This document shows, piece after piece, positions 44,561-56,414 of a stretch of DNA of 64,000 nt (position 1 is its first letter; each line of letters starts with the position of its first letter). The notes under the pieces are model-generated. The model did no database searches and was not told the origin of the DNA. It worked only from the letters and a program-made list of their open reading frames with translations. The position numbers and the translations under genes were made by a program. Source of the stretch: Sarcophilus harrisii. Taxonomy: Eukaryota; Chordata; Mammalia; Dasyuromorphia; Dasyuridae. The stretch spans positions 509,719,665 through 509,783,664 of the forward strand of contig NC_045427.1 of assembly GCF_902635505.1 (NCBI RefSeq). Reading direction: 5' to 3'.

Positions 44561-44989
44561 AAGAGTTAATCCTGTCACTGGACATTTTCACTGACACTAT
44601 TAGAACCAAGCAACCATTCTGTTCATTCTATTTTTCTGGATACTTAGCAGAACTCTCTGGAGTAGAAGAACTATAAGCAGATACTTGTAGTTAGTTTAAG
44701 TTTATTTAAGCAAAGTTGGTTTAAGCCTTCTCTGATTGTTTCTTAACAATCCTAATATTACTGTTCCTTTAAAATCCAAGTTGCCCAGGTATCAATAAAT
44801 CATTTAGTAGCTAATAAGGAAAATATGCTAACAAATCTCCTGACAAGATCATATGATGCACTGATAGAATCAGCAGGGTCTTTAGTATTGAATTTCTGCT
44901 GGTGGCTACTGAAGCCAGGTAGCACGATTCAAAGAATGGTCATATGTACAAATCAAATCTATTTTTGAGTTTTAAAATTGATTTCTTTT
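44561..44989. other. intergenic, nothing recognised
   Basis: Unassigned AT-rich DNA. Confidence 0.4.
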
Positions 44990-45550
44990 GTTTTTACATC
45001 ACCTTCAATTCTAAATAAATCCCTCCTCATTTTCCTACTTAGAAAACTATCCCATACAACAAAGAATAGAGTATAAAATAAATGAAATTATATAAGATGA
45101 ATGAAAACATCAGTTATTTTTGACAGTCTTTATAATATTCGATACCCATCATCCTTCAACTCTGCAAAGGATTATGTGTGCATTTCTTCAACTCTGATCC
45201 TTGATTATTATATTCACATGGTATCCAATTTCTTTTTTCCCTTTCCATTTATACTATTATAGTCATTGTATATATTATTTTTCTGGGTTTGCTTACTTCA
45301 GTTCACATATTTCTTCCTATTCTTTGAATTGTTCATATTTGTGATTTCTTACATTGTTATAATATCCCATTACAATTATGCACCAAAATTTGTTTAGCCA
45401 GACTCAAACAGAGGAGTTTTCACTTTGGTGGGTTTTTTTCTGTTGACATAAAAATTACTGCTATGAATATTTTTGTTACATGGAATTTTCCCCCTTATTT
45501 TTTACCTCCTTGGAGTATATAACTAGTGATAGGATCTTTGGATCAAAAGG
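44990..45550 (-). mobile_element. L1 LINE fragment, antisense, old
   Basis: Degraded version of the reversed L1 3' region: 'gggtttgcttacttcagttc', 'cattacaattatgcaccaaa', 'ggatctttggatcaaaaggt' (cf. 33760). Confidence 0.55.

Positions 45551-45604
<54 letters not shown>
45551..45604. repeat. (TA)n(TG)n microsatellite
   Basis: About 8 ta units then about 18 tg units. Confidence 0.97.
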
Positions 45605-45605
<1 letters not shown>

Positions 45606-45639
45606 ATACATTAACCCTCACCCTGCAAAGTAGTAAGGA

Positions 45640-45835
45640 GTGGTGTTTTTATTTTAAGTCATTGTATATTAACTGTATATACTGTATATATTGTATATAT
45701 TGTTTACAGGTGATGGTTATAGAGTAGAAGTGACTTCCCTAGGATCATATAATTAATCAGTGTCAGACCTGGGATTTGAACCCAGACCTCTATGGACATC
45801 AAGATCAGCACTCTTTCAACTACATCATCCCTTGG
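45640..45835 (-). mobile_element. MIR-like SINE, antisense
   Basis: 'gaagtgacttccctaggatc', 'cagacctgggatttgaaccc', 'agcactctttcaactacatc'. Confidence 0.7.
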
Positions 45836-45894
45836 AGAGTTGTTAGTACAAGGAAACTTTGATTTGCCAAAGAATTTATGGAGAGCCATTGACT

Positions 45895-46125
45895 GTGTGT
45901 GGGTGTGTGAGTATGTGAGAGAGAGACTGACAGATAGACATACACAGAGAAACAGACAGACAAACAATAGACAGAGAGATGGTGAATGAATAAACAGATG
46001 GGTGACTGGAAAGATAGATGGAGAGAGAAAGAAATAGAAAGATACATAGACAAAGGTACCTAAACGATAGATCAATAGAGATAGAGATACACAGAAACAT
46101 ATTTACCAAGATGATGGAGGGATGG
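45895..46125. repeat. degenerate GACA/GATA/GAGA repeat
   Basis: Repeated cagacaga, gatagaca, gagagaga and gatagag words over about 230 bp. Confidence 0.85.
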
Positions 46126-46129
46126 ATAG

Positions 46130-46372
46130 ATTTGTTATTGTTGCTCAATTGTGTCTGACTTTTTTTTAATTCCATTTGGGGTTTTCTTAATCATGATACT
46201 GAAATGGTTTCCCATTTCCTTCTCCAGCTCATTTTGTAGATGAAGAAACTAAGGTAAGCAGGGTTAAGTAACTTGCTCAAGGTCACTAATAAGTGTCTGA
46301 GGCTGGATTTGAACTCAGCTCCTCTTGACTATAAGCCCAGTACTCTTCCACTGCACCACCTAAGAGCTCCAA
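46130..46372 (-). mobile_element. MAR1-type SINE, antisense, near full length
   Basis: Starts ttgttgctcaattgtgtctg (reversed tail), then 'cccatttccttctccagctc', 'aagtaacttgctcaaggtca', and ends 'ccactgcaccacctaagagc' (reversed head). Confidence 0.9.
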
Positions 46373-46439
46373 TAGACAGATAGCATTAATACTCGGTGGT
46401 GGCATTGTAAGAGTGAAGATTAGATTCCAAAGTATGAAA

Positions 46440-46640
46440 ATTAGGATCCCAGGATCAGAGATATAGAGCTGGAAGGGACTTCGGGCTGCCTACTTCAACT
46501 CTTATTTTAAAACTGAGGAGACAGAATAAGGGAAGGTGAAGTTTACATAAATACATAAGAAGTGTCAGAGATGGGATGGGAAGTCAGGTTCTTTCTCTCT
46601 CAAAGAAAGCCTAACTGTTTAGATTGAAATGATGGTTCCT
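46440..46640 (+). mobile_element. MIR3-like SINE
   Basis: 'atatagagctggaagggact', then 'aaactgaggagacagaataa' and 'gtgtcagagatgggatggga'. Confidence 0.65.
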
Positions 46641-46649
46641 GCATTTTTA

Positions 46650-46830
46650 TAGTACATCATAGATTCATAAAGATGAATGGAGCCCTTTTAATATCCTCTA
46701 GAACAACCCCTTCATTTTACAGGTGAGGATATGAAGAGATTTATGAAAATAAAAGTGATTTATCCAGTGTTACACAAATGAAAAATCCAGAACTGGAACA
46801 GAGATTTTCCTCATTCTCCTATAGTTTCTA
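46650..46830 (+). mobile_element. MIR3-like SINE, second copy in tandem
   Basis: 'catcatagattcataaagat', 'aacaaccccttcattttaca', 'tgaggatatgaagagattta'. Same orientation as the preceding copy. Confidence 0.6.
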
Positions 46831-47346
46831 TGAAGGTGCGAGTGATGGTACAAAATGCTTTGGCTGATATGTTCATGATGGCTAATGATGGCCAGGACGG
46901 GAGGCTTGAAAGCTGAAGCTATGGTGAGTTAAGAGAACAATCCCCTTAGATCTTGTTATGAATCCCTGATCTTTATCCTAATTTTCGCCTATGGACTTTC
47001 TAGATAATAAACCAGTCAATTCAAGTTCTATTATCTAAAATTTATTCAACATGTCAAAACTTAATCTATGAATGAACATTGGCAATATCCTTTCTTTTCA
47101 ATCCCAGAACAGGAAAACTTCTGTACTATGGACCCTACCAAAACATGATCCTTTCCCAACTCTAGGTCCTGGTTGTTGGTAACAAGCCAGATTGTATATG
47201 ACAGTACAGGTTTTCCAACTCCCTGTTTAGTTCCTATTACTTCTGAATTATGCTCCCAGTCAAGGGAATTCTGAACTGATGCTACTGATTTATTACACCA
47301 GGACAAGAGCTTTATGCCATTTTTCTTGCAGTGATATTAGGTTGTG
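46831..47346. other. intergenic, nothing recognised
   Basis: The small minus frame at 47061-47306 has no known domain. Confidence 0.4.
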
Positions 47347-47465
47347 GATATTCCTTTCCTTCCTTGCCTTTCCCTGCCCTTGCCTTCCCTGCCCTACCCT
47401 GCTCATACTTTTGCCCCTGCCCTCTCCAGACCAATTTCTTTCTTTCCCTTTCCTCTCACCCAAAC
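47347..47465 (+). repeat. CT-rich (CCTTGCCTTCCC) low-complexity tract
   Basis: Repeated ccttgcc and ccctgcc words. Confidence 0.8.
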
Positions 47466-47599
47466 TCCTCTTGACCAAAATCATGAGTCAGTTTAAGCCA
47501 CACATAAAATTATTCTCTGTCCAAGGCTAACTGACCTTCACAGGCATCCATATCATATTTATTCTGTCATGACATTCCTCAGAAGTAGGGGGAGACCAG

Positions 47600-47800
47600 A
47601 TTTTATCATTCTGAAGTGAGGGGCGGTGGTGGATGGTGAGAATAGTGGTGATGGTGGAATGAGGGACAGGGAGATTAACTGATTTGCCCTCTTAATTATA
47701 TGGTGAGTTGGAGATGGAGCCAGGAATTGAATCCAGATTTCTGGTCTCCCAGATCTGTTTTAACCAACAGGTCATACAGCATTCTTCTTGCCTCCCTATT
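47600..47800 (-). mobile_element. MIR-like SINE, antisense
   Basis: 'gattaactgatttgccctct', 'gatggagccaggaattgaat', 'ccagatttctggtctcccag'. Confidence 0.65.
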
Positions 47801-48149
47801 TCCTGGATCCAAGGAGCACATGCTTTTTTTTTTACCTGTATTTGAAACATGGACTTCATGTTCTCTGGATAACATTCTCATACTTAGAAAATGGCTGCTT
47901 AATTTGAGATTTTATTAAAATATTTTCAGATATAACTGGGCTTGTGACAGTTTGTTTTCAAATGTCAGAGGCTTTGAATTCTAAACTATTGGCCAATTTC
48001 CTTGTTTACTAGGGTAACATGTACAGAGACCACTGTATAGAAGGTTAGTGACTGTTTTCTCCTGACACTTAAGTACCATGGAAGTAATTAAACTTAAAAA
48101 AAGCCTCTTTTTCATATTTTGATTCTAGAAGGGACCTGAGGAGTCATTT

Positions 48150-48345
48150 GTTAAAGCTTTTAATTTTTTTATATCATAGACATTTTTGGAAGTCTGATGA
48201 AACCTATGAACTGATTTTAGAATAATGCATTTAATACAAAATAAAGTACATAAGATTATAAAGGAAAACTAATTAGATTGAAATACAGTTAATCCAGACT
48301 TTGGATGGAGGAAGGATGGAATTCCTGGACCTGATGATAAAAAGA
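48150..48345 (-). mobile_element. hAT-like non-autonomous DNA transposon, copy 3
   Basis: 'tggaagtctgatgaaaccta', 'tagaataatgcatttaatac', 'aaagtacataagattataaa'. Relative of copies at 24015 and 44090. Confidence 0.5.
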
Positions 48346-49252
48346 GCTGTTCTAAAAGATTAAAAATGAAATTATTTATGCATTAGAAATTCTAATTATA
48401 TGTAGCAATATTTAAATATAGAAAACTTTTTGTCTATTGGTCTAGCATTTACCCAGTTCTTTGTTTCTTTGGCATTCCATGCCACCAGAACGCTCAGTCC
48501 ACAATTACAAATTTAGCCAATGTATTCCTGTCTTGCCTTCTGGTAAAATGCATTTGGCAGGTGCAAATTTGTTTTTACAAATAGGGCAAGGGAGGTACAT
48601 CTACTACAATTGCAGGATAGGTGCTACTTCATGCCCAGGCTACTTGTCTTTTTAGCTGCATCCTGAAATTTCATAACCATTGAACAAAACCTTTGACCCA
48701 CTCTTAGAACAGGAAATGAAGTACAGAGGCCTAGACAGCAGTGGTACTGCAGCAGGAGACCGGATGGGGGTCAAAACAAGCCGCTTCCAGTCCCATTCCT
48801 GCCTGACACACTTACGCCGGCAGGTTTCCTCACCTTGAGCTAGCCATTCCATCTCCCTGAGCCTAACTTACAGATAAGAGGATTGAACTCAGCCATTTTA
48901 AACCTTTTTTCTGGCTCCAAAATCCAATTCTTTGTAACCAGAGGAGGCTTTGAGAGCAAAACTATAAAAAGTTCTTTCCATACCACTAGGGGGCCTAATT
49001 TCCCACTGTTCATGGCACCTTTTTTCACTAAAAATTGTTTTGAATGAGAGGAAAGCATTTTTTAAAAAAATCAAATGGTAAAGCATAAAAAGATCTCTGT
49101 AAACCTCATATATATGTATATATACATATATATCACTAATAATTAAGAAACTTCAAGTAAAGCTTGGACACAATTTCACTCCTGAATGCCTCTTATACAA
49201 TTGTTAATTTCCTCCCCAAATCTTCTAGTGTTGCAGAGAATTAGAATTCTTG
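48346..49252. other. intergenic, nothing recognised
   Basis: Comparatively GC-rich around 48470-48860. Open frames there lack domains. A short tatata run lies at 49108-49132. Confidence 0.35.
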
Positions 49253-49500
49253 CTATCTATCTATCTAACCATCTATCTATCTATCTATCTATCTATCCAT
49301 CTGTATATTTATTTACTCATTCATTCATCAATTCATTTATTCATTTGTTTATCTATCATCTGTCTATCTCTCTGTCTGTCTAGCTGTCTATTATCTATCT
49401 ATCCATTTATTTACTCATTCATTTCATTTATTCATTTGTTTATCTATCATCTGTTTATATCTGTCTATCTGTCTGTCTGTCTTATCTGTCTGTCCAGGTC
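49253..49500. repeat. (TCTA)n/(TTCA)n/(TGTC)n tetranucleotide repeat
   Basis: Long compound of tcta units with attcattc and tgtctgtc blocks over about 250 bp. The Ser/Ile/Tyr/Leu frames across it are artefacts. Confidence 0.95.
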
Positions 49501-49554
49501 ATATAAGGTCTTTATATGACCCAGCATGGAAGTGTATTACCACCAATCTAGAGA

Positions 49555-49978
49555 TGTGCTGGCATGAGTTTATACCAGTTTTTGGTGTGTTATTATTAAA
49601 TTTTCAGTGTGAGCATCTATATCTTGGAAATTGGAAATGCTATAAATGCTTGGTTTATTGTTTTGATGATTGTCTAGATGTAAGGAAGTGATGTAGAAAA
49701 TTTTAATAATAAGATTAAATTTTAAAGTGTCATGTTTCTTCCCCCATTTCTAGAATTAGTTCTTAAATATTTTCCAGCACATCATTCCATTGATTGCAGT
49801 ATGGATCAGCCTGGAAACTTTGACCAATTCCATTTCTGATCTGAGCCATTTCACTCTTGCTTAAGAATCATAGTGGTATCTAAAATTCCCTCTTTTCCTT
49901 GATTTTAATCAATAATTTTGATTTTTTCTTCTACCTTACTACCTTTGAGGTTGCCAGACTTAGTATGATAGTCAATTG
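49555..49978 (+). repeat. unnamed interspersed repeat, copy 2 (longer)
   Basis: Shares with copy 1 (37395) 'ttattattaaattttcagtg', 'agattaaattttaaagtgtc', 'attagttcttaaatattttc'. It continues further right with 'tctgatctgagccatttcac', which may be the rest of the element. Family not identified; possibly a decayed DNA transposon. Confidence 0.55.
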
Positions 49979-49979
49979 A

Positions 49980-50203
49980 TTTTTTGCTATGACATTTCAG
50001 TCATATCTGATTTTTCATAATCCTCATTTCTTGGCAAGATTCGACAGTGATTTTTCATTCCCTTCTAACTCCTTTTTCCAGATGAGCAAATTGAGGCAAA
50101 CAGGATTAAATGACTTATCCAGGTCACATAGCTAATAAGCATCTGAGGCCAGACTTGAACTCAGATCTTCTTGACTCCAGGCCCACCTAACTGCCTCTCC
50201 AGT
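49980..50203 (-). mobile_element. MAR1-type SINE, antisense
   Basis: 'atttcagtcatatctgattt', 'gagcaaattgaggcaaacag', 'gactccaggcccacctaact'. Confidence 0.85.
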
Positions 50204-50231
50204 TGATTTTAACCCTACTATAATTTGCTCC

Positions 50232-50414
50232 TTCGAAGACGCCAAGGTCATCTACTGCATCCTAGGCCATCACCAGTCATCTTCACTCAGAAAGAGTATG
50301 ACTGATGATTTTGTACAACTATGTCTCACTTAAATACAATTCATGCACAAGTCAAGACATTATTTGGTGATGTCACTTATCCCCTTCAAAAGAAAGACAA
50401 ACAACAAATCCTAC
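50232..50414 (+). mobile_element. RTE-mobilised marsupial SINE
   Basis: 'taggccatcaccagtcatct', 'actatgtctcacttaaatac', 'aattcatgcacaagtcaaga', tail 'agaaagacaaacaacaa'. Related to 36205-36395. Confidence 0.75.
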
Positions 50415-52369
50415 CACAATTCATAATTCCTGAGCCCGGGGATCTACCAGCTCCATCCCCCCTCCAAACCCCAATAGCAGGGATCACAGACTTTCCGCCA
50501 CACCCAGCCTTGTTTGTCCTTTTGAAATCACCCTAGACCAAACCATGACCTTGCTGGGTCATTGCATTTGGGCCATTCTTCCTGTCCACCAGCTCTTCCC
50601 TCCACCTCAATCCTTCCATTTACTCATCCCAGCAAGAAAAGTCAGTAGCTTGCACTGAACTAACTAATTGCAAGCATTAACCCAGGCAGGACTGCAGTGT
50701 CCCAGCTGTTTGGCTGAAAAGAAATTCAAATACTGGCTATAGGCAGCATCTACTAGGGATAAACAGACTTATGAGATGTCAACAGAACAAGTAATTAGGT
50801 AGAGTAGGTGCTAACGGGCAATAACTTTGACAGATTTGCTAGTAGACAAAAAGAAATATGTATAGCTACTCCAAGATCATCTAAGGCTGACTAGATTTTG
50901 TTTTAGTGTCCATTACCTAGTTGTATTAGTACTTTCTCAATTACCTCCACATTTTTGGCCACATTACTCATGTTATCTTGGAGAACAAAGCAAATTCAAT
51001 TGAATTTTTATCTTTATCTTTATCTTTAGATCAGTTGTACAAAAGCTAAGGGGAAATTAGAGGATTAGATTTATATTTGGTTGTACAATTGGCCCTATGA
51101 TTTTGGAATGATCTTGCTGTACACTGATTTTTCTTTTTTTATCCTATTATATGAAATGACCTACCACTTTAAAAAGCTGGGTAAAATTCAACCCACCTTA
51201 GAGAGGTAGAACCTTGTGGAATCCTCTTTTCTTGCTTAGTTGGCTAACAAAAATAATACTGTTATCTCCATCTTATCAGCTCCATGACACGTCATTATGT
51301 CATCTGTCATCCTCAAATGAAAGAAAAGGAGTCAGGGCATATATCTTTACAATTTTCTTCCAGGTGATTTATTTCACTGAAACTTTGGATTCTGGATATT
51401 GATAGGTTTCCTCATTTCTTTTATTTTAAATCTTGACTTTTCCTCTTATACATTACATTTTTGAAAAGCAAAGGGTAAATATGAGTATATATGCATGACA
51501 GAAGAAGAGAGGAGGAGAAAAAAGAAAGCATGGATGTGGAGATTTGTACCTAGATTATTTAGCCTTCTCATAATGCACTTTAAGAGAAAAAGTATATGGA
51601 GAAAATCAGGATGGGCCTGCCACTTGTATTTTCAAATACCTAGAGTTTGTATTCTTTGATTTTTTTTCTCTCTCTCAAATGGAAATCTGCATTACTGGTA
51701 GTTATACCTAAGTGATAGCTGCTGATAAATATTATCTTTGTAGAGACATGGAGCATCATCATATGTCAAGTCTGCAGACGAATTTTTTAATGCAAACCCA
51801 GCAGTTTTTTGTGGATATAGGCCAGGAATTTTAATGAAAGAAAACATCAAAGATGCAGAATAAATGAGAATATTATTCAAGGAAGATACACAGTGATGCT
51901 CTCTGATAACCCCTGGTATTGACATTAGAACTCTGTGGGAGCAACTTAAATAAACATCTGGACACCGAGTTTAGACATTTCCAGTGACAAAACCCAGACA
52001 GATCTTTTGGACTTGCAATAATAAATATTTCAGAGGCTATATGAATCAACTGAAAATCCTGGTTTCAATTATTCTAGTTTTATAAATATGGCATAGTTAA
52101 TTATTCAAGTATAGAATTTCTTTTGAAGATGAGGAGAATTTTAAATTTCCTTTGTCCATGTTAAATTTCATTTTTTATTATTCATATCAGATTTACTTCT
52201 GTGTGTACAAAAACAATATAGTTGCCTTGCCAGATACTATTAAATCGGGATCCAGCTGAGCTTTATATTTTAGTATTTTATTTTTAGGAAAAACCCTTTT
52301 TACAACTCATAGCATTGTAATCCCGTCAACTAGTTCAATAACAAAAGGCCAGACCCAATTAAAGATCAC
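50415..52369. other. intergenic, nothing recognised
   Basis: About 2 kb without an assignable gene or repeat apart from a short (TTATCT)n stretch near 51009-51029. Confidence 0.35.
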
Positions 52370-52525
52370 AGAATCATAGAATGGAAGAACTTCAGTGATG
52401 GAAGAGAACTTAGAAGCCATCTCTTTCAGACCATAATGGGAAAAGAATCCTTTCTGTAAGACATCAAACAAGTGGTCATTCAGGCTGTTGTTGAAGATGT
52501 TTTGGACCACAAGAACATGGTAGTA
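52370..52525 (+). mobile_element. CR1/L3-type LINE relic
   Basis: 'tcacagaatcatagaatgga', 'gccatctctttcagaccata', 'aacaagtggtcattcaggct', in the order known from amniote CR1/L3 relics. Confidence 0.55.
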
Positions 52526-52841
52526 GTTAAAATGACAAGATTGACTCCCCATTACCTTTTCCATAAAGTACTCTCTCTTGTTGGTTTTGAGGTAGGGTTA
52601 CTTCTGGATGTGGGAACATGTAAAGAAGAGTTGAAATGAGTGGCAAATATTAGAGGGGGGTCTTGTTTTATGAAAAACTCAATAGATACTGAAATAGCCA
52701 GGAGAATTTTGAGACTGCATAAGGTTTACATCATCAGTCCTTCCCTGTGAGATCAGGAATATAAGCTGATTTGCTGATATTACAATATCAACATGGGCTT
52801 TCCTTTGGAAATTAAATAAAAACAAGAAACTAAATTATAGT

Positions 52842-53088
52842 TTGGGCAGTTAAGTGGTACAGTGGATAGAGTGTCAAACCTGGAGTCAGGAAGACTTTTA
52901 CCTTCCTGAGTTCAATTCTGGCCTCAGACACTTATTAACTGTGTGACTCTGGGCAAGTCACTTAACTCTGTTTACTTCAGTTTTCTCATCTGTTAAATGA
53001 GTATGCCAAAAAACCAAACCAAAACAGAACTTATATAAGGTCATGAAAAGTTGGACATCACAACTGAACAATAAAACATCAACAAAAT
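52842..53088 (+). mobile_element. MAR1-type SINE, sense, near full length
   Basis: Head 'gggcagttaagtggtacagt', then 'acctggagtcaggaagactt', 'gggcaagtcacttaactctg' and RTE-like tail 'agttggacatcacaactgaa'. Flanks aaattatag and aaattacag may be the target duplication. Confidence 0.92.
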
Positions 53089-53094
53089 TACAGT

Positions 53095-53312
53095 TCATAG
53101 ACTCACAGAGCAAGGTGGTAGAAGATCATATATTTAGAACTGGAAGGGACCTTAAAAATAAAAGAATACAAATTCTGGGTGCACCCCCCTGATTTTACAG
53201 ATAAGATTCAGAGAAATTTACTCGGATTCACCTTATTAATAAGTACCTGAGGCAAGTCTTCCAGATTCCAATTTTAGAACATTATTTACTACAGCAGGTT
53301 GCCTCTCAATTT
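53095..53312 (+). mobile_element. MIR3-like SINE
   Basis: 'tttagaactggaagggacct', 'tgattttacagataagattc', 'ttactacagcaggttgcctc'. Confidence 0.6.
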
Positions 53313-53429
53313 ACATTAGGTCTTTGCTGTTTTAGGAAAGGGGAACTATTTAAAGAAGTGGAAGACATCACTTAAAAGTGATACTCTCTAATCCTTAGAA
53401 TTCATATGGACAGACAAATTGTTATGAGC

Positions 53430-53605
53430 ATAAGAATTGAAAACTATCTGAGGACCTGGCTTCAAACTCTCCTCCTAATCCTATCTATATGACTTAAGGC
53501 AAGTCACCTTCCTTGGTTTCAATTTCCTTTTCTGTAGAAAGAGGAGGATGGACATGATAGCATGTAGAATCCCTTCCAGTTCGATCTTTGATTCTATAAC
53601 TATCT
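53430..53605 (+). mobile_element. MIR-like SINE
   Basis: 'gacctggcttcaaactctcc', 'gcaagtcaccttccttggtt', 'cccttccagttcgatctttg'. Confidence 0.65.
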
Positions 53606-54657
53606 AAAATGAGCTTAAGCAGGATTCTAGTTGTGGCTTTGACACTTGTTTGGAGGTTCCAGTTTTTAATGTGTGTTCATTTTACAATTTCCAAACCACA
53701 ATGATGCTTGACTATCTACTTCCAGCTATAAAATTCTATAATTCTATCATAAAAAAACAGAGTGAAATTACTTTGCTAGAGCATAGTAATCTAATACTTT
53801 GTAGTTTCCTATAGACTCCTTACATCTCATAATTCAAGCCTTCCACTTCTCCCCTTTGTCCTTTTTCTCACCATGAAGAATCTGAATCTTATCTGTAAAA
53901 TCTTAAATATTATTTGTAGGACAAATGCTTGGTCCTATCCATTTTCTTTTGTAAAAAACCTTTGTTCTCATAGGATTTCAAAGTCTTCCTTTCACAAAAA
54001 TGATTGCCACTGTGCTTGGAGGTGTCCAACATACCGTTGGACCTGTCTTTGTAAATGATTGTCATTTCCATAGTGGACCCTAGTGGCTACATTGAAGAAG
54101 GTGAGAGATATATACATTTTGAAGATAAGGAAGAATTGAGGACACATGTTTTTGTGTGCAGCAGCAGGAAGGAATAAGAAGCAGTTGAGAGTGAAATTAG
54201 CTGCCCCTGCTTGGCTTTCACCGAGAGGTTTATTGGTTGGAGCCTACATTTCCAAGTCTCTATTTACCTTTCAGATGTTTAATTCCTTCTAGACTCCCAG
54301 AAGCCTCTTAAGAAAGCATCCTTAGATATGTCCACTGCTTATAGTCTGGTTAAAGATGTGCACAGAACTTAGATAAGCAGAATTGTTGTGGTTTTGTTCC
54401 ATGTATATTTTATAATAACTTGGCATTCTGTATGGAAACTTCATTTTTCTGCCTTTCTTAACTCAAGTCTAGCATTCTGGCAACAATACCAGGTAAAAGG
54501 AATCTGCTTCCAGACCACTGGTATATTTGATGCATAGTCAGGGTACAGGAGTGGAAAGAGGAGACTCTTGGTCAATTGACTTATTATTAGTTTAATTAAT
54601 GAAATTATAGAGTATAATGAACATACAATAGAGACAATGAGATGTTAAGGTCTTAAA
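53606..54657. other. intergenic, nothing recognised
   Basis: The open frame at 53873-54058 has no known domain. Confidence 0.4.
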
Positions 54658-54726
54658 GGTGATGAGAAGGAGGAGAAGGAGGAAGAAAAAGAGAAGTAAA
54701 GAAGAAGAAAAGAAAAAAGAAGAATT
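54658..54726 (+). repeat. GA-rich polypurine tract
   Basis: About 70 bases nearly all A and G with gaaggagga words. Follows the pattern of a triplex-forming tract. Confidence 0.9.
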
Positions 54727-54729
54727 TAT

Positions 54730-54885
54730 ATAACCCCTACTATGCTTCAGAAGCGTGCTGGGTACTTTAAATTTGATCCTCACAATGACTCTGGAAGATA
54801 AGTGTATTAACCCCATTTTACAGTTGAGAAGGCTGAGGCAAACAGAAGTTAAGTTGCCAAGGTATGCCTAAAGTACATCAGTTAA
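54730..54885 (+). mobile_element. THER1/MIR-like SINE, 3' part
   Basis: 'tttgatcctcacaatgactc', 'ccccattttacagttgagaa', 'ggctgaggcaaacagaagtt'. Confidence 0.75.
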
Positions 54886-54934
54886 GCTTGATGGAATTTT
54901 AGGGAAATTGGCCATAGGTTGCTCAAAATATCAG

Positions 54935-55505
54935 ATTCTATAAAACTACATAGCCTTTGACCCAGCAGTGTCATTATTGGGTCTGAATCCCAAGGAAATT
55001 ATAAAGGAGGGAAAAGGACCCCCATGGGCAAAAATGTTTGTAGCAGCAGTTTTTGTAGTAGCAAAGAATTGGAAAAAGAGTGGATGCCCATTATTGGGGG
55101 AATGGCTGATCAAATTGTGATATTTGAAGGTAATGGAATATTACTCTTCTTTTAAAAATGATGAACAAGCTGATTTTAGAAAGGCATGGAAAGATTTACA
55201 TGAACTGATGCTGAGCAAAACAAGCAGAACCAGGAATACATTGTACATGATAACAGCAACAATGTGCAATGATTAGCTATGAAAGACTTGGTTCTTCTCA
55301 GTGGTTCAGTGATTCAAAGCAATCCCAATAGACTTTGGACAGAAAATGCCATCTGCATCCAGAAAAAGATCTAAGGAAACTGAATGTAAATCAACAGATG
55401 CTATGTTCAATTCTTTTTTTCTTTTTTTTATCTCTCCCATGATTTTTCCCTTTTACTTTGTTTTTTCTCTCCCAACATGATTCATAAAACAATATGTTAA
55501 CAAAT
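54935..55505 (+). mobile_element. L1 LINE 3' end, sense
   Basis: The ORF2 end is legible ('gcctttgacccagcagtgtc', 'gaatggctgatcaaattgtg'), then the 3' UTR 'gaactgatgctgagcaaaac', 'tctcagtggttcagtgattc', 'aaaatgccatctgcatccag'. It ends near tcataaaacaatatgtta. Confidence 0.9.
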
Positions 55506-55512
55506 TTTTTTT

Positions 55513-55600
55513 AATGAGCTGGAGAAGGAAATGGCAAACTACTCCAACATCTTTATCAAGAAAATCCCAAAAGGGTTCAACAAAGAAAAAGAATATCAGC
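55513..55600 (+). mobile_element. MAR1-type SINE, 3' tail only
   Basis: 'gagctggagaaggaaatggc', 'actactccaacatctttatc', 'aagaaaatcccaaaagggtt': the RTE-related tail without its head. Confidence 0.85.
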
Positions 55601-56414
55601 CATATATACCCTTTGGAAGTCCTTTTTAAAAAGTGCAAAATATATTCTTGAGAGATTTAATCAGTTAGAAAAGCAGCGTGGGAAATCTGTAGTTGAGATG
55701 TGAAGAGAATGAGGTTCAGAGAACACAGCTGAGCAATTTTCCCAAATTAGAGGGAGTAAAATGAAGATACCACAATAACTAAAAGGATATTGAGGTCCTT
55801 ATACTGCTTGAATTGTGAGTTATCTGGGCCAGGAGTGTTTTCCTATGTTTATACCTCTCTAGGAGCATAGAGGGCTGGAAACTCAAGTTTCAGTATACTT
55901 GAAATAAAAATACTTACAACAAGGTGTTAACTCAGTGGAATTGATGAGATGATGGTTCTCTAGTTCACACATACTCAGTATATTGTAATGATGTAATTGT
56001 AATAGGGTATTTAAAGGCTGAGAAAGATTGGAAATGGGACATTCCATCTTTGACCAGCCTTGTGGTGACCTTCCTGCCTTCATCACTTCTCCACCTAAAG
56101 ACCAAGTCTAATCCCTTAGTTCTCATTTTATTAGCTGAAGAAACAAAGCCTTTGAGAACTAAAGGGAATTACTCAAAAGCTATGAGTTCTCTGCATCTTT
56201 TCTGGTCAGCCAGCAAATACTTTTTAAACTATCATTTTACTAAATACTTGGGAATATGTAATAAAGATTGACTCAGTTCTTACCCTCAAGGAGTTTATGA
56301 TCTAAAAAGTTCATTAAACCAAAATTTATTCTTAAAAAAGCCCCAAACAATGATATGAAAAACAAAATACAATTTTTAGAATCTATTTAGAAAAAAAATT
56401 GCTGCAAGATATGC
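55601..56414. other. intergenic, nothing recognised
   Basis: An old LINE-like stretch may lie at 56220-56300 ('agttcttaccctcaaggagt'). Confidence 0.4.
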
